A DNA stretch of 37,055 nucleotides. Source: Myxococcales bacterium (GTDB lineage Bacteria; Myxococcota_A; UBA9160; SMWR01). The notes below the pieces were generated by a model. It was not told the origin of the DNA. It saw only the letters and a program-made list of their open reading frames with translations, and made no database searches. The first letter of the stretch is position 1. Each line of letters begins with the position of its first letter. Below are positions 1-7,783 of the stretch, one piece after another. The stretch spans positions 1-37,055 of the forward strand of contig JABSQW010000462.1 of NCBI GenBank assembly GCA_013215605.1, in the 5' to 3' direction. Position numbers and translations under genes: made by a program.

Positions 1-35
1 GCCGCCGAAACATCGGAACACGCGAAGAGGTCCCC

Positions 36-1022
36 ATGAAAGCCTGGCAGGTCCACGAGCACGGCGAGCCCGCCCAAGCGTTGCAACTCGTCGAGGTGCC
101 GCTGCCGGAGCCCGGGCCCGGACTGCTGCGGGTTCGCGTGGCGGCGGCGGCGCTCGGACTTCCCGACGTGTTCATGTGCCGCGGCAGCTACCCCCTCACC
201 CCCACACGCCCCTTCTCCGCGGGCCAGGAACTCGTGGGCACCGTCACCGCCGTGGGGCACGGCTGCGAGAACAGTCGGGTCGGCGACCGCATCATGTCGG
301 TAGCCGCGTTCCCCACCGGCTACGGTGGCTTCGCCGAGGAGGCCCTCGCGTTCGACGACTTCGCGTTCCCCGCCGACCCGCTGTCCGACGCCGAAGCGGC
401 CAGCTTCCTGATCCCGTATCACACGGCATACGTCGGACTCGTGCGCCGCGCCGGGCTCGCGCCGGGTGAGACACTTCTCGTGCTGGGCGGTGCGGGCGGC
501 ACGGGCTCGGCGGCCGTCCAGCTCGGCCGCGCGTACAGCGCACGCGTGATCACGACCGCCGGCGGTCCCGAGAAGGTGGCGTTCTGCCGCGAGCTCGGCG
601 CCGACGTCGTGATCGACTACCGGAGCGAGGACATCGCCGAGTCGGTGCGTGCGGCAACCGACGGCGTGGGAGCGAACGTCATCTACGACCCGGTCGGCGG
701 CGACGCCTACCTGGCCGCGTCCCGCTGCATCGCCCACGAGGGGAGACTCTTGATGGTGGGCTTCGCGAGTGGCACCTGGGGAGACGTGTCGTGCCCCCAC
801 CTCGTGAACCGCAACTACTCGGTGATGGGCGTGATGCCAGGTGGCTACGACCGCGCATTCAAACAGGCGGCGCAGACCGAGATGATGGAGCTCGTCCGCA
901 ACGGATCGATTCATGTTCCCGTTGGCGGCGTGTTTCCATTCGAGAAGCTCCCGGAGGCGCTGACCGAGCTCGCGTCGGGCCGCTCGACCGGAAAGCTCGT
1001 GCTCGAGGTGGGTGGGAACTGA
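36..1022 (+). CDS. NADPH:quinone oxidoreductase-like MDR enzyme
   Basis: A 328-residue medium-chain dehydrogenase/reductase of the quinone-oxidoreductase type. The N-terminal GroES-like half (about 1-125) lacks the cysteine cluster of zinc alcohol dehydrogenases, so a zinc-free NADPH-dependent reductase of quinones or enones is the likely role. The Rossmann dinucleotide-binding loop GGAGGTGSAAVQLG lies at about 151-164, and the region VVIDYRSED (191-199) is typical of this family. The start is supported by an AGAGG ribosome-binding site about 6 bases ahead. It is cytoplasmic and full length (family about 320-340). Its stop overlaps the start of the next gene (TGATG), so it is translationally coupled to two membrane proteins. 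The true substrate cannot be read from sequence; an acryloyl-CoA-reductase-like role is an alternative. Confidence 0.88.
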   Translation: MKAWQVHEHGEPAQALQLVEVPLPEPGPGLLRVRVAAAALGLPDVFMCRGSYPLTPTRPFSAGQELVGTVTAVGHGCENSRVGDRIMSVAAFPTGYGGFAEEALAFDDFAFPADPLSDAEAASFLIPYHTAYVGLVRRAGLAPGETLLVLGGAGGTGSAAVQLGRAYSARVITTAGGPEKVAFCRELGADVVIDYRSEDIAESVRAATDGVGANVIYDPVGGDAYLAASRCIAHEGRLLMVGFASGTWGDVSCPHLVNRNYSVMGVMPGGYDRAFKQAAQTEMMELVRNGSIHVPVGGVFPFEKLPEALTELASGRSTGKLVLEVGGN

Positions 1023-1933
1023 TGTCCTCGCCACCGCACTCATCGCTCCTGGACTGGACCGCCGACAGCGTCGGCCAATCGGCCGGTGACCACCTCGCGG
1101 CGTTTCGCAGCCTCATCCTCGTCCACTGGGCCGTGCAGAGCTGGTCGTGGATGATCGCCGACATCTCCGTGCCCATCGCCGTCGGACCGCTCGGCTTCGG
1201 AGTGTTCGCGGTCGTCTTCACCGTCTGCTTCCTGCTGAGCCTCACGCGCCGCGGTCTGATCGCATGTCGCGTCGCCGCGCCGGTGGCGTTCCTGATCGTC
1301 GCGGGTTCGTTCCCATTCACCGCGAACCACACCTACCTGGCAGCGTGGCTGCTCTTTCTATTCGCCGTGCTCGACATCGGCGCTCCCGACGAAGAGGGAC
1401 TCGCACTTCGCGCGATGCGCTGGATGGCGGTGATCATCTTCTTCTGGGCGGGCGTCCAGAAGTTCTCCTACGGGATGTACTTCCGTGGGGAGTTTCTCGC
1501 GTGGATGATCGCCCACGCCGGCGACCGCTGGTCGGACGTCTTCGGCTGGCTACTGCCCGAAGCCGAACTCGATCGGCTGCGCGGCTATCCCCGCTACATG
1601 ATCGGCGGCGGGCCATACCGCGTGGCGTCGCTTCCCTTCCTCCTCGTGGCGAACTCCGTGTGGATCGGAGAGATCACTCTCGCGGCTGGGATGCTGTGGC
1701 GGCGCACGCGCGAGTGGGCGGCGCTCGCAGCGATCGCACTCACGCTCACGATCCAACTGGCCCCGCGCGAATACATGTTCGCGCTGCTCTACACCCAGCT
1801 CCTGTTGCTGTTCGTTCGCGGCAGCTGGAACCGTCGGCTGTTCTGGCCCTTCGTGCTCGCGTACGTGTACCTGCTGTCGGTCGTGCTCGGTGCTCCTGGA
1901 GACTTCCTCCTCAAGTCGAGCGGCGACCTGTGA
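1022..1933 (+). CDS. multi-pass membrane protein, distantly HTTM/DoxX-like
   Basis: A 303-residue integral membrane protein. I see about seven hydrophobic segments (around residues 30-45, 50-73, 80-98, 104-119, 133-147, 203-225, 232-247 and 252-290). I chose ATG 1022, which overlaps the upstream stop in TGATG; an in-frame extension further upstream only shadows the first gene. The segment FFWAGVQKFSYGMYFRGEF (140-158) resembles the AG-x-x-K-hydrophobic motif of HTTM/DoxX-type membrane proteins, and the HTTM protein at 27672-29123 has the comparable LTAGLAKSGPEW. No catalytic residues can be assigned. The stop overlaps the GTG of the next gene (GTGA), so the two products are probably made together and may interact. 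Membership of the HTTM superfamily is inference. Confidence 0.72.
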   Translation: MSSPPHSSLLDWTADSVGQSAGDHLAAFRSLILVHWAVQSWSWMIADISVPIAVGPLGFGVFAVVFTVCFLLSLTRRGLIACRVAAPVAFLIVAGSFPFTANHTYLAAWLLFLFAVLDIGAPDEEGLALRAMRWMAVIIFFWAGVQKFSYGMYFRGEFLAWMIAHAGDRWSDVFGWLLPEAELDRLRGYPRYMIGGGPYRVASLPFLLVANSVWIGEITLAAGMLWRRTREWAALAAIALTLTIQLAPREYMFALLYTQLLLLFVRGSWNRRLFWPFVLAYVYLLSVVLGAPGDFLLKSSGDL

Positions 1934-2394
1934 AGCGAGCGATCGTCCGCGCCTTCCTCGTTTTCTTCGCAGCGTGGCCTCTCGTGCACGCGGGTCTTTC
2001 GGCGCGGTACGGCATCGACCCGTGGAAGCTCGCCGGCTTCGGGATGTACAGCGTGCCGGGCGCGATGAAGACGGTTCGCGTCATGCGGGTGGCTTCCGAC
2101 GGAAACTTCGAGCTCCTCGACTACCAGCGTTACAGCGACGGCCAGCGGGCAATCGTCGACGAACTGCGTGAACTCCGCCGCTCGCTAGGCGCCCTCCAGC
2201 CCCTCGACGGCGCCGCCGCGGCGTTGCTCGCACTCCACCCCGACTGGGAGGGCGTGGTCATCTCCGTCGTGACCCTCGAGCTCGAACCCGAGACGGCACG
2301 CCTCGACGACCGCAGCGTCGTGGAGACGTTCTGGCGCGATGGACGCGATGAACCCTTCCGGCCTCTGGCGCCTGGGTCGGGGATACGCCGCTGA
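1930..2394 (+). CDS. small membrane-anchored hypothetical protein
   Basis: A 154-residue protein starting at GTG 1930, overlapping the preceding stop in GTGA. Residues 4-20 form one hydrophobic segment (AIVRAFLVFFAAWPLV), followed by PWKLAGFGMYS (about 32-42), a conserved-looking tryptophan/glycine motif just outside the membrane. The rest is a soluble alpha/beta-like domain ending in a Pro/Arg tail. I do not recognise a family. The long open frame upstream of the GTG is antisense-like shadow sequence, rich in arginine, and is not part of the gene. The tight overlap with the membrane protein suggests a subunit or accessory factor, perhaps with the soluble domain facing the periplasm. It is the last gene of the three-gene unit; the next gene is convergent. 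Confidence 0.62.
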   Translation: MKRAIVRAFLVFFAAWPLVHAGLSARYGIDPWKLAGFGMYSVPGAMKTVRVMRVASDGNFELLDYQRYSDGQRAIVDELRELRRSLGALQPLDGAAAALLALHPDWEGVVISVVTLELEPETARLDDRSVVETFWRDGRDEPFRPLAPGSGIRR

Positions 2395-2405
2395 GAAGCA
2401 ATCGC

Positions 2406-2425
2406 TGGAAGCTCGACGGCTTCCA
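2406..2425. terminator. hairpin between convergent genes
   Basis: Perfect 7-base inverted repeat TGGAAGC / GCTTCCA with a 6-base loop in the 43-base gap between two convergent genes. It is symmetric and could serve both strands. There is no T tract on either side, so intrinsic termination is unproven; the position is the main evidence. Confidence 0.35.
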
Positions 2426-2437
2426 ACGCGCGCACTC

Positions 2438-3313
2438 CTAGCGGATGCGAGCTGCGAGATTCCCGCAGTCGTCGAGGAACGCGTAGACGTCGTCGATCGT
2501 CGCGCGCCGTCCCTCGGGCAGAGGTGGCGTCAGGTTGAGGCGCGTCACGCCGATCTCCCGGTACTTCTCGACGGCATCCGGGTCGTTCGCGAGCTGGCGG
2601 CTGCCCGTCGTAATCTCGAGGGGCTCGGCTTCGCGGCCGAACTCCTTGCGGAACGCGCGCAGCTGCTCGACGGTCCGCGCGAGCTCGTCGAGACTCTGGC
2701 CCCCGACCCCGATCCAGCCGTCGCCCAGCCGCGCTGCGCGTCGCAGGGCCGCCCGGGACTCGCCGCCGATCACGATCGGCGGGTGCGGCTTCTGCACCGA
2801 CTTCGGCTCGAAGCGCAACGGGCCGAGGTCGTAGAACTCGCCGTGGTGATCGATGATCTTCTCACTCCACAACTTCTTCAGGATCTCGATGATCTCGTCG
2901 GATCGCCTGCCCCGTTTCGGAAATTGCTCGCCGACGATCTCGAACTCTTCCTGCAGCCATCCAACGCCGAAACCCAGGATGGTGCGGCCTCCCGAGAGGA
3001 GGTCGAGGGTCGTCACCGCACGCGCCGTCACCAGGGGGTGTCGCAGCGGGAGGACGTACACCGAAGTTCCGAGACGAATCGTCTTCGTCGCCGACGCCAC
3101 GAAGGCGAGCGTCACCCAGGGGTCGTACAGGGGTGTGCCGGGCCTCACCGGCGCTCGGCCGTCCTTCGAATAGGGATACGTGGCCGGCAGCTCGGCGGGA
3201 AAGACGAGGTGCTCGGGAATCCAGACCGATTCGAAGCCCACCTCCTCCGCCCGCTTTGCAATCTGGGCAAAGGTCTCGGGGCTCGTGGCGAAAAGGGACA
3301 GTCCAAGCTTCAT
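2438..3313 (-). CDS. LLM class F420-dependent oxidoreductase (TIGR03619-like)
   Basis: A 291-residue TIM-barrel flavin/F420-dependent oxidoreductase of the luciferase-like monooxygenase class. It opens MKLGLSLFATSPETF, followed by AKRAEEVGFESVWIPEHLVF, the usual first strand and helix of the family. TLDLLSGGRTILGFGVGW is the signature central block, and PHPPIVIGGESRAALRRAARLGDGW the C-terminal phosphate-binding region. The ATG at 3313 was chosen because the protein then begins exactly at the family N terminus; the open frame continues upstream only as Arg-rich shadow. The start overlaps the stop of a 54-codon ORF (ATGA), so translation is probably coupled to it. The cofactor may be F420 or FMN; the natural substrate is unknown. 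Confidence 0.88.
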   Translation of the reverse strand: MKLGLSLFATSPETFAQIAKRAEEVGFESVWIPEHLVFPAELPATYPYSKDGRAPVRPGTPLYDPWVTLAFVASATKTIRLGTSVYVLPLRHPLVTARAVTTLDLLSGGRTILGFGVGWLQEEFEIVGEQFPKRGRRSDEIIEILKKLWSEKIIDHHGEFYDLGPLRFEPKSVQKPHPPIVIGGESRAALRRAARLGDGWIGVGGQSLDELARTVEQLRAFRKEFGREAEPLEITTGSRQLANDPDAVEKYREIGVTRLNLTPPLPEGRRATIDDVYAFLDDCGNLAARIR

Positions 3314-3474
3314 GCAGTCCTCGCGGTCGGGGGTTTGCGAACGTCGACGAGGATCCCGGAGAGATGGAACATCCCCGACAGTTTCTCGATGCGGCCGTGA
3401 TCCGACGCGACCTCGACGCGCAGACCGCACGTCGCTTCGCAGACGCGGCAGAAGGTGATCTTCGTCTCGGCCAT
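3310..3474 (-). pseudogene. 54-codon remnant of a molybdopterin oxidoreductase N terminus
   Basis: A short leftward ORF whose first ~34 residues, MAETKITFCRVCEATCGL onward to RIEKLSG, match the start of the Fe4S4 domain of molybdopterin oxidoreductases (formate dehydrogenase/nitrate reductase class). Three of the four cluster cysteines are present as C-x2-C-x3-C. After KLSG the family similarity ends; the fourth cysteine, the CPKG-type motif and all of the ~650-residue catalytic body are missing, and an unrelated 20-residue tail runs to TGA. It nevertheless keeps a good AGGAGA ribosome-binding site 7 bases before ATG, a TATGAT box upstream, and a 4-base ATGA overlap with the LLM oxidoreductase. 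I read it as a deletion scar that may survive as a leader peptide. A true small Fe-S or zinc protein is the alternative. Confidence 0.6.
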
Positions 3475-3497
3475 CGCTTCTCCTGGAACGCCGGCCC

Positions 3498-3503
3498 ATC
3501 ATA
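3498..3503 (-). promoter_or_regulatory. candidate -10 box (TATGAT)
   Basis: TATGAT on the minus strand matches the sigma-70 -10 consensus at five of six bases. It lies about 24 bases ahead of ATG 3474, leaving room for a short leader that contains the AGGAGA ribosome-binding site. The -35 region at 17-base spacing (TGTAGA) is poor. It would allow the 54-codon ORF and the LLM gene to be transcribed apart from the hydrolase gene upstream. Confidence 0.35.
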
Positions 3504-3532
3504 CCCGCAGAGTCCCCTCGTCTACACGCCGG

Positions 3533-5704
3533 TCACTGCCTGCTGACCGGTCGAAGTACGAAGTGGTGTCGACCCGAAAAGTCCTCTGAGATCGTGATGC
3601 CATCGGTGCCGCGCTCGGGCGCGGAATGCCGCTCGCCATCGCGCCAGAGCGACGCCCCGTCGGACCACACGCCGAGCAGATGGAGTCGAGTGGCACCGTC
3701 GCCCGTGACCTCGAGGGCGAGCTCGCGGTCGGCGCGAAGCTGCATCCGTTCCAGGTCGAGGGTGAGCTCCGCGACTCCCTCGAGCGTCGCGCGCAATCCG
3801 TTGCTCGTGGGCGCGCCCGTTCCGGGCTCGACGACGAGCCCGCGCGTCACCCAGCGATCGTTCGTCGAAACAAAACGATTCGGTCCAAGGAGGTCCGCCC
3901 TGCGCGACACCCCGTACTCGGAGATCCGCTTCGTGGTTCGGTTCCGATCGGCGCGAGCCAGCGACACGACGTCGATCGTCCCCCGGTCACCCCGCTCGAA
4001 CGGCCCGCCGCGGACCCGGATGCCAGACGCCCAGTACGCGCCGTCGTAGCGAAGTGCGAGGCCGGTGTCGGGATCGGATTTCTCGAGATACGGCTCCACC
4101 GTAAAGACGACACGCGCCGGGTCGATGACGCGGGGCCGCGAGATCGCCTCGACGAGCGCACTGTTCACGAGCTCCGGCACCACCTCATGCCCGCGTCGGA
4201 AGAGCAGCCAGTGACGGTAGTCGTATCCCATGGCGTAGAGGTCGAGCTCGTCGCGGTCAGGTCCGTCGTCGGCCTTGCTGTCGTCGAGACGCCCGCTGAT
4301 GCTGCGAACCGGCACGCTGTAGAGGTTCTCGAGGGCGTGCGGCAGGAAGTACTCACCGCCCGAGATGATGTGCTCCACCCATTTCTCCTGGCGGCTGTGC
4401 CCCACCAGTGGAACGAGGGCCGTAAAGCGATCGGGTCGCAGTTGACCGAGCCGCAACGCCCCCATGCCCCCCGCCGACCAGCCGGTCAGCACCACGCGGT
4501 CCTCGTCGATCGGCATGCGGGCCGTGATGTCAGCAATCACGTCGAAGATGTCCTGCTCCGCGACTCCGAAGTACCCCGTGGCCTCACCGCGCCCGAGCGG
4601 CTGGACGACGGCAGCGCGAGGATGCAATCGACCGGGGCCGAACCAGCCGCGCGACATCGCCGAGAGGTGTGTACTGCCCGTACCGTGCATCAACACGATG
4701 AGCGGAGCGGGGAGCGGTGTTCGCTCCGGCAGCCAGAGGACATACGGCTGGTACGGCCCCTTGTAGAGCCTGTGCAGGCGGCGGAGGTCGTGAGTGCCCT
4801 CGAGAGCGGTGTCGGGGAACGGTGAGATCCCCTCGCCGAGCTCGAGCTTCGAGTGATAGAGGAGCGTGTGCATCCCCGGAGTCTTCGCCTCGGCGAGCTC
4901 GGTGACTCCGTTGACAATGCGCTTCCAGTCGATGAGCGCCGCGGCCTCGGCGGGGTCGAGCGTACCCGCGAGCACCTCGCTCTGCTTGCGGTCCTGCCAC
5001 GCGGCGCGGCCCGTCTGGAACCTGATCGCGTACGCGGGCGATTCATTCCCTACGAACGCGAGGTCGAAGATCGGCCCCTTCCCGTCGAGCCAGCTCTCGC
5101 GACGGGTGGCGAGTCCGACGGCCGCAAACGCCCGCCACGTGGCGTCGCCGGGCTCGAAGTGGTTGCGGGGGAACGCCGTCCGCAGCGTGTTCGCCTCGAC
5201 GTCGACCTCGCCGTCGAGACGCGCGTGGCGCGCCCAGTGGCCGTCGGCGAAGTGCAGGAGCTCCGAGCTCGCCTTCGACAGCCGCACGAACAGCTCGATG
5301 CCGAGCGGTGTCTGCGGCACGAACTCGCCGCCGGGAAACGCCGCCGCCCCGGTTGCCGGATCCGCATCGGTGTCGAAGCCGATCCCGACGAGCGGGAGCT
5401 TCGGGTCGACGAGCGTCTCGAGGATCGCGGTGATCTCGATCAGACCGCCGTCGAGTCCGATCTGCAGCTGGATGAGATCGGCCGCGTTCTCGAGGCCTTC
5501 GGGATAGACCGCGTCGCCGCCGGGGGTCTCGTCGCGCGCGGGTCCCTGGTCGTCGTACGCGTAGTCGGTGGCAACGAATGTCCCCGACACGTACGAGTGC
5601 GTCCCTGCGATCAGCGGTCCCAGCGATGCGTCGGTTCCCGCGGACGCCGAGGATGCAGCACACAAGAGGCCCGCGACCAGAACTCGAACCGAACCATCCC
5701 ACAT
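3533..5704 (-). CDS. secreted alpha/beta hydrolase with N- and C-terminal accessory domains
   Basis: A 723-residue exported protein. Residues 1-23 form a signal peptide (ALA/SER-rich, cleavage near SASAG). Residues ~35-235 resemble a beta-rich substrate-binding domain with GFDTDADPATG at 109-119. The catalytic alpha/beta hydrolase domain spans ~315-525: oxyanion-loop region LMHGTGS (338-344), nucleophile elbow GWSAGG with Ser410, acid candidates Asp474/Asp475 in SGRLDD, and His506 in RRGHE. The last ~200 residues form another beta-rich domain. A good GGGAGG ribosome-binding site precedes ATG 5704. The layout resembles esterases or depolymerases that act on polymers, peptides or sugar esters outside the cytoplasm, but the substrate is unknown. 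It follows hisB leftward after a 90-base gap and could share that transcript. Confidence 0.75.
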   Translation of the reverse strand: MWDGSVRVLVAGLLCAASSASAGTDASLGPLIAGTHSYVSGTFVATDYAYDDQGPARDETPGGDAVYPEGLENAADLIQLQIGLDGGLIEITAILETLVDPKLPLVGIGFDTDADPATGAAAFPGGEFVPQTPLGIELFVRLSKASSELLHFADGHWARHARLDGEVDVEANTLRTAFPRNHFEPGDATWRAFAAVGLATRRESWLDGKGPIFDLAFVGNESPAYAIRFQTGRAAWQDRKQSEVLAGTLDPAEAAALIDWKRIVNGVTELAEAKTPGMHTLLYHSKLELGEGISPFPDTALEGTHDLRRLHRLYKGPYQPYVLWLPERTPLPAPLIVLMHGTGSTHLSAMSRGWFGPGRLHPRAAVVQPLGRGEATGYFGVAEQDIFDVIADITARMPIDEDRVVLTGWSAGGMGALRLGQLRPDRFTALVPLVGHSRQEKWVEHIISGGEYFLPHALENLYSVPVRSISGRLDDSKADDGPDRDELDLYAMGYDYRHWLLFRRGHEVVPELVNSALVEAISRPRVIDPARVVFTVEPYLEKSDPDTGLALRYDGAYWASGIRVRGGPFERGDRGTIDVVSLARADRNRTTKRISEYGVSRRADLLGPNRFVSTNDRWVTRGLVVEPGTGAPTSNGLRATLEGVAELTLDLERMQLRADRELALEVTGDGATRLHLLGVWSDGASLWRDGERHSAPERGTDGITISEDFSGRHHFVLRPVSRQ

Positions 5705-5773
5705 ACCTTGCCCTCCCTATCGGGCAGGGTGCCAGATTGCAGGGCTGGGGTGGGGCGCGCGACGGCGTGGGGT

Positions 5774-5794
5774 CCCGCGAAGCGGAACCGCGGG
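5774..5794 (-). terminator. hairpin directly after hisB
   Basis: CCCGCG / CGCGGG inverted repeat (6 base pairs, 9-base loop) abutting the hisB stop codon. No T run follows on the minus strand, so it may only protect or process the mRNA end. Confidence 0.25.
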
Positions 5795-6388
5795 TCAGAG
5801 CGCTCCCTTGACCGTCGGCAGGCCCTTGACCCGCGGATCGCGTTCGACCGCATCGCGCAGGGCACGGGCGGTTCCCTTGAACAACGACTCGACGATGTGG
5901 TGCGGGTTCTTTCCGTAGCGGAGCTCGACGTGGAGATCGAGCCCGGCGTTCTGGGAGAACGCGTACAGGAAGTCCTCCGTGAGCGTCGCATCGAAGCTCC
6001 CAATGCGGGTGTTCGACATCTCGACCCGGTACACGAGGTAGGGGCGGTTCGAGACGTCCACGGATACCTCGGTCTTTGCCTCGGACATCGGCAGCACGCA
6101 CGTCCCGTAGCGGCGGATCCCCTCGGCAGTACCGAGGGCCTCGCGCAGCGCCTGGCCAAGCGTGATCCCAACGTCCTCGACCGTGTGGTGCGTATCGACC
6201 TCGAGATCGCCCACGGCCTTCACGCGCAGGTCGAACAGACCGTGCTTCGCAAAGGACTGCAGCATGTGGTCCAAGAACACGATGCCCGTCGATATCTCGT
6301 AGGTGCCCTCGCCGTCGAGGTTGATCTCGACACTGACGTCGGTTTCGCGCGTCTTGCGAACGATGGAGGCGCTGCGTTTGCTCACCAT
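5795..6388 (-). CDS. hisB: imidazoleglycerol-phosphate dehydratase
   Basis: A 197-residue enzyme for the sixth step of histidine synthesis, dehydrating imidazole glycerol phosphate to imidazole acetol phosphate in the cytoplasm. The two pseudo-repeated metal-binding motifs are clear: DTHHTVEDVGI in the first half and NPHHIVESLFKG in the second. FLDHMLQSFAKHGLFDL and DLHVELRYGKNPHH are also diagnostic. It is the monofunctional short form, without the N-terminal histidinol-phosphatase domain of enteric HisB. ATG 6388 has a GGAG ribosome-binding site at suitable spacing. It sits 22 bases after hisD and is probably the last his gene of a murA-hisD-hisB run. Confidence 0.97.
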   Translation of the reverse strand: MVSKRSASIVRKTRETDVSVEINLDGEGTYEISTGIVFLDHMLQSFAKHGLFDLRVKAVGDLEVDTHHTVEDVGITLGQALREALGTAEGIRRYGTCVLPMSEAKTEVSVDVSNRPYLVYRVEMSNTRIGSFDATLTEDFLYAFSQNAGLDLHVELRYGKNPHHIVESLFKGTARALRDAVERDPRVKGLPTVKGAL

Positions 6389-6410
6389 GGAAAACTCCGA
6401 ATCTTCCGGC

Positions 6411-7781
6411 TTACAGTTCGAGTTCGGCCTCGGCCTCTCGCGCGGCTTCCCTCTCGCGCCGGGCGCGGCGGATCTTCTGCAGGCGCAGGTCCACCGACTG
6501 CCGGTGGCCTGTCAGACCCTCCATGTCGGCGAGGCGCATGACGTCCGTGCCGAGCTCGCGGAGCTTCGGCGGCTCGAAGCGCACGATACTCGTACGCTTC
6601 AAGAAGTCATCGACCCCGAGCGGCGAGAAGAACCGCGCCGTTCCGCCGGTGGGAAGAACGTGGTTCGGACCGGCCAGGTAGTCACCCACCGCCACTGGCG
6701 TGTAGTGGCCGAGAAAGATCGCGCCGGCGTTCGTCACCTGCTTCGACTGGACATCGGCATCATCGAGGGCCAGCACCAGATGCTCCGGCGCGTAGCGGTT
6801 GGAGATCTCGATGCACTCCGCGACGTTCTTCGCGACGATGAGCGCACCGCGCGAGGCGAGGGCCTTCTTGGCAATTTTCGCGCGTTCGAGCGTCTTGAGC
6901 TGCTTCGTGATCTGGTCCTGCACGCGCGTTGCAAAGGGCTTGCTCGGCGTGATGAGGATCGCCGCGGCGAGCTCGTCGTGTTCGGCCTGAGAGATCAGGT
7001 CCGCCGCCACCCACGCGGGGGTCGCGCTCTTGTCGGCCACGACCAGCACTTCGGTCGGTCCGGCCTCGCTGTCGATCGCCACCTCGCCGAATACGAAGCG
7101 CTTGGCGGTCGCGACGTAGATGTTCCCGGGTCCCACCACCTTGTCGACGCGCGGGATCTCCTCCGTCCCGAAGGCAAGTGCCGCGATGGCGTGCGCACCG
7201 CCCATCTTGAAGATGCGGTGTACACCCGCGACCTTCGCAGCCATCAGTACCTCGGGGCACAGCTTGCCATTCTCGTCGGCCGGCGTCGCCATCACGATCT
7301 CCGGCACCTCCACCACGGATGCCGGTACGGCGTTCATGATGACACTCGACGGGTACAATGCCTTGCCGCCGGGAACGTAGATACCCACGCGGTGCATTGG
7401 ACGCACGCGGTGGCCGAACGTCCCGCCGCCCTCTTCGCGAACTTCCCAGCTCGACGGGATGCGCTTGCGGTGGAAGTCGCGCACGCGCATCGCCGCCTTG
7501 CCGAGGGCCGCGCGGTCGGCGGGGTCGATGGTGTCGGCGGCCTCGTCCCACTCTTCGCGGGTCACCTCGAGCGCATCGAGCCCCGAGCCGTCGTACTTCT
7601 TCACGCAGGCAATGAGTTCTTTGTGTCCGCCGTCGCGCACACGCTCGATGATCTTCCGGACGACCTTCTCGACGTCTTGCGATTCGTTATCGCGCCGGTT
7701 CATCAGTTTCTGGAACGCGCCCTCGAACTCTGGTGTTCCCACCTTCAGAACCGGGACGATTCCCTTCGCTTTCGCTGCCAT
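6411..7781 (-). CDS. hisD: histidinol dehydrogenase
   Basis: A 456-residue zinc- and NAD-dependent enzyme catalysing the last two oxidations of histidine synthesis (histidinol to histidine). Diagnostic regions include YVPGGKALYPSSVIM, KVVGPGNIYVATAKR, IDSEAGPTEVLVVAD, the Zn/active-site block SQAEHDELAA, NRYAPEHLVL with the catalytic Glu-His pair, GPNHVLPTGG and EGLTGHRQS with the final His ligand. It is slightly longer than usual because of a charged Ala/Arg/Glu tail after the conserved C terminus. ATG 7781 is preferred to the in-frame TTG two codons earlier, because GAGAGG lies 7 bases before the ATG but only one base before the TTG. It follows murA with a 2-base gap and precedes hisB. Confidence 0.97.
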   Translation of the reverse strand: MAAKAKGIVPVLKVGTPEFEGAFQKLMNRRDNESQDVEKVVRKIIERVRDGGHKELIACVKKYDGSGLDALEVTREEWDEAADTIDPADRAALGKAAMRVRDFHRKRIPSSWEVREEGGGTFGHRVRPMHRVGIYVPGGKALYPSSVIMNAVPASVVEVPEIVMATPADENGKLCPEVLMAAKVAGVHRIFKMGGAHAIAALAFGTEEIPRVDKVVGPGNIYVATAKRFVFGEVAIDSEAGPTEVLVVADKSATPAWVAADLISQAEHDELAAAILITPSKPFATRVQDQITKQLKTLERAKIAKKALASRGALIVAKNVAECIEISNRYAPEHLVLALDDADVQSKQVTNAGAIFLGHYTPVAVGDYLAGPNHVLPTGGTARFFSPLGVDDFLKRTSIVRFEPPKLRELGTDVMRLADMEGLTGHRQSVDLRLQKIRRARREREAAREAEAELEL

Positions 7782-7783
7782 GC

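Noticed and set aside
1147-1929. Long N-terminal extension of the 154-residue protein
   Set aside because: The extension is Arg-rich antisense-like shadow of the membrane-protein gene; GTG 1930 with GTGA overlap is the better start.
3310-3312. TGA ending the 54-codon ORF read as selenocysteine
   Set aside because: Downstream sequence in that frame does not continue the molybdopterin oxidoreductase family; it enters the LLM gene in another frame.
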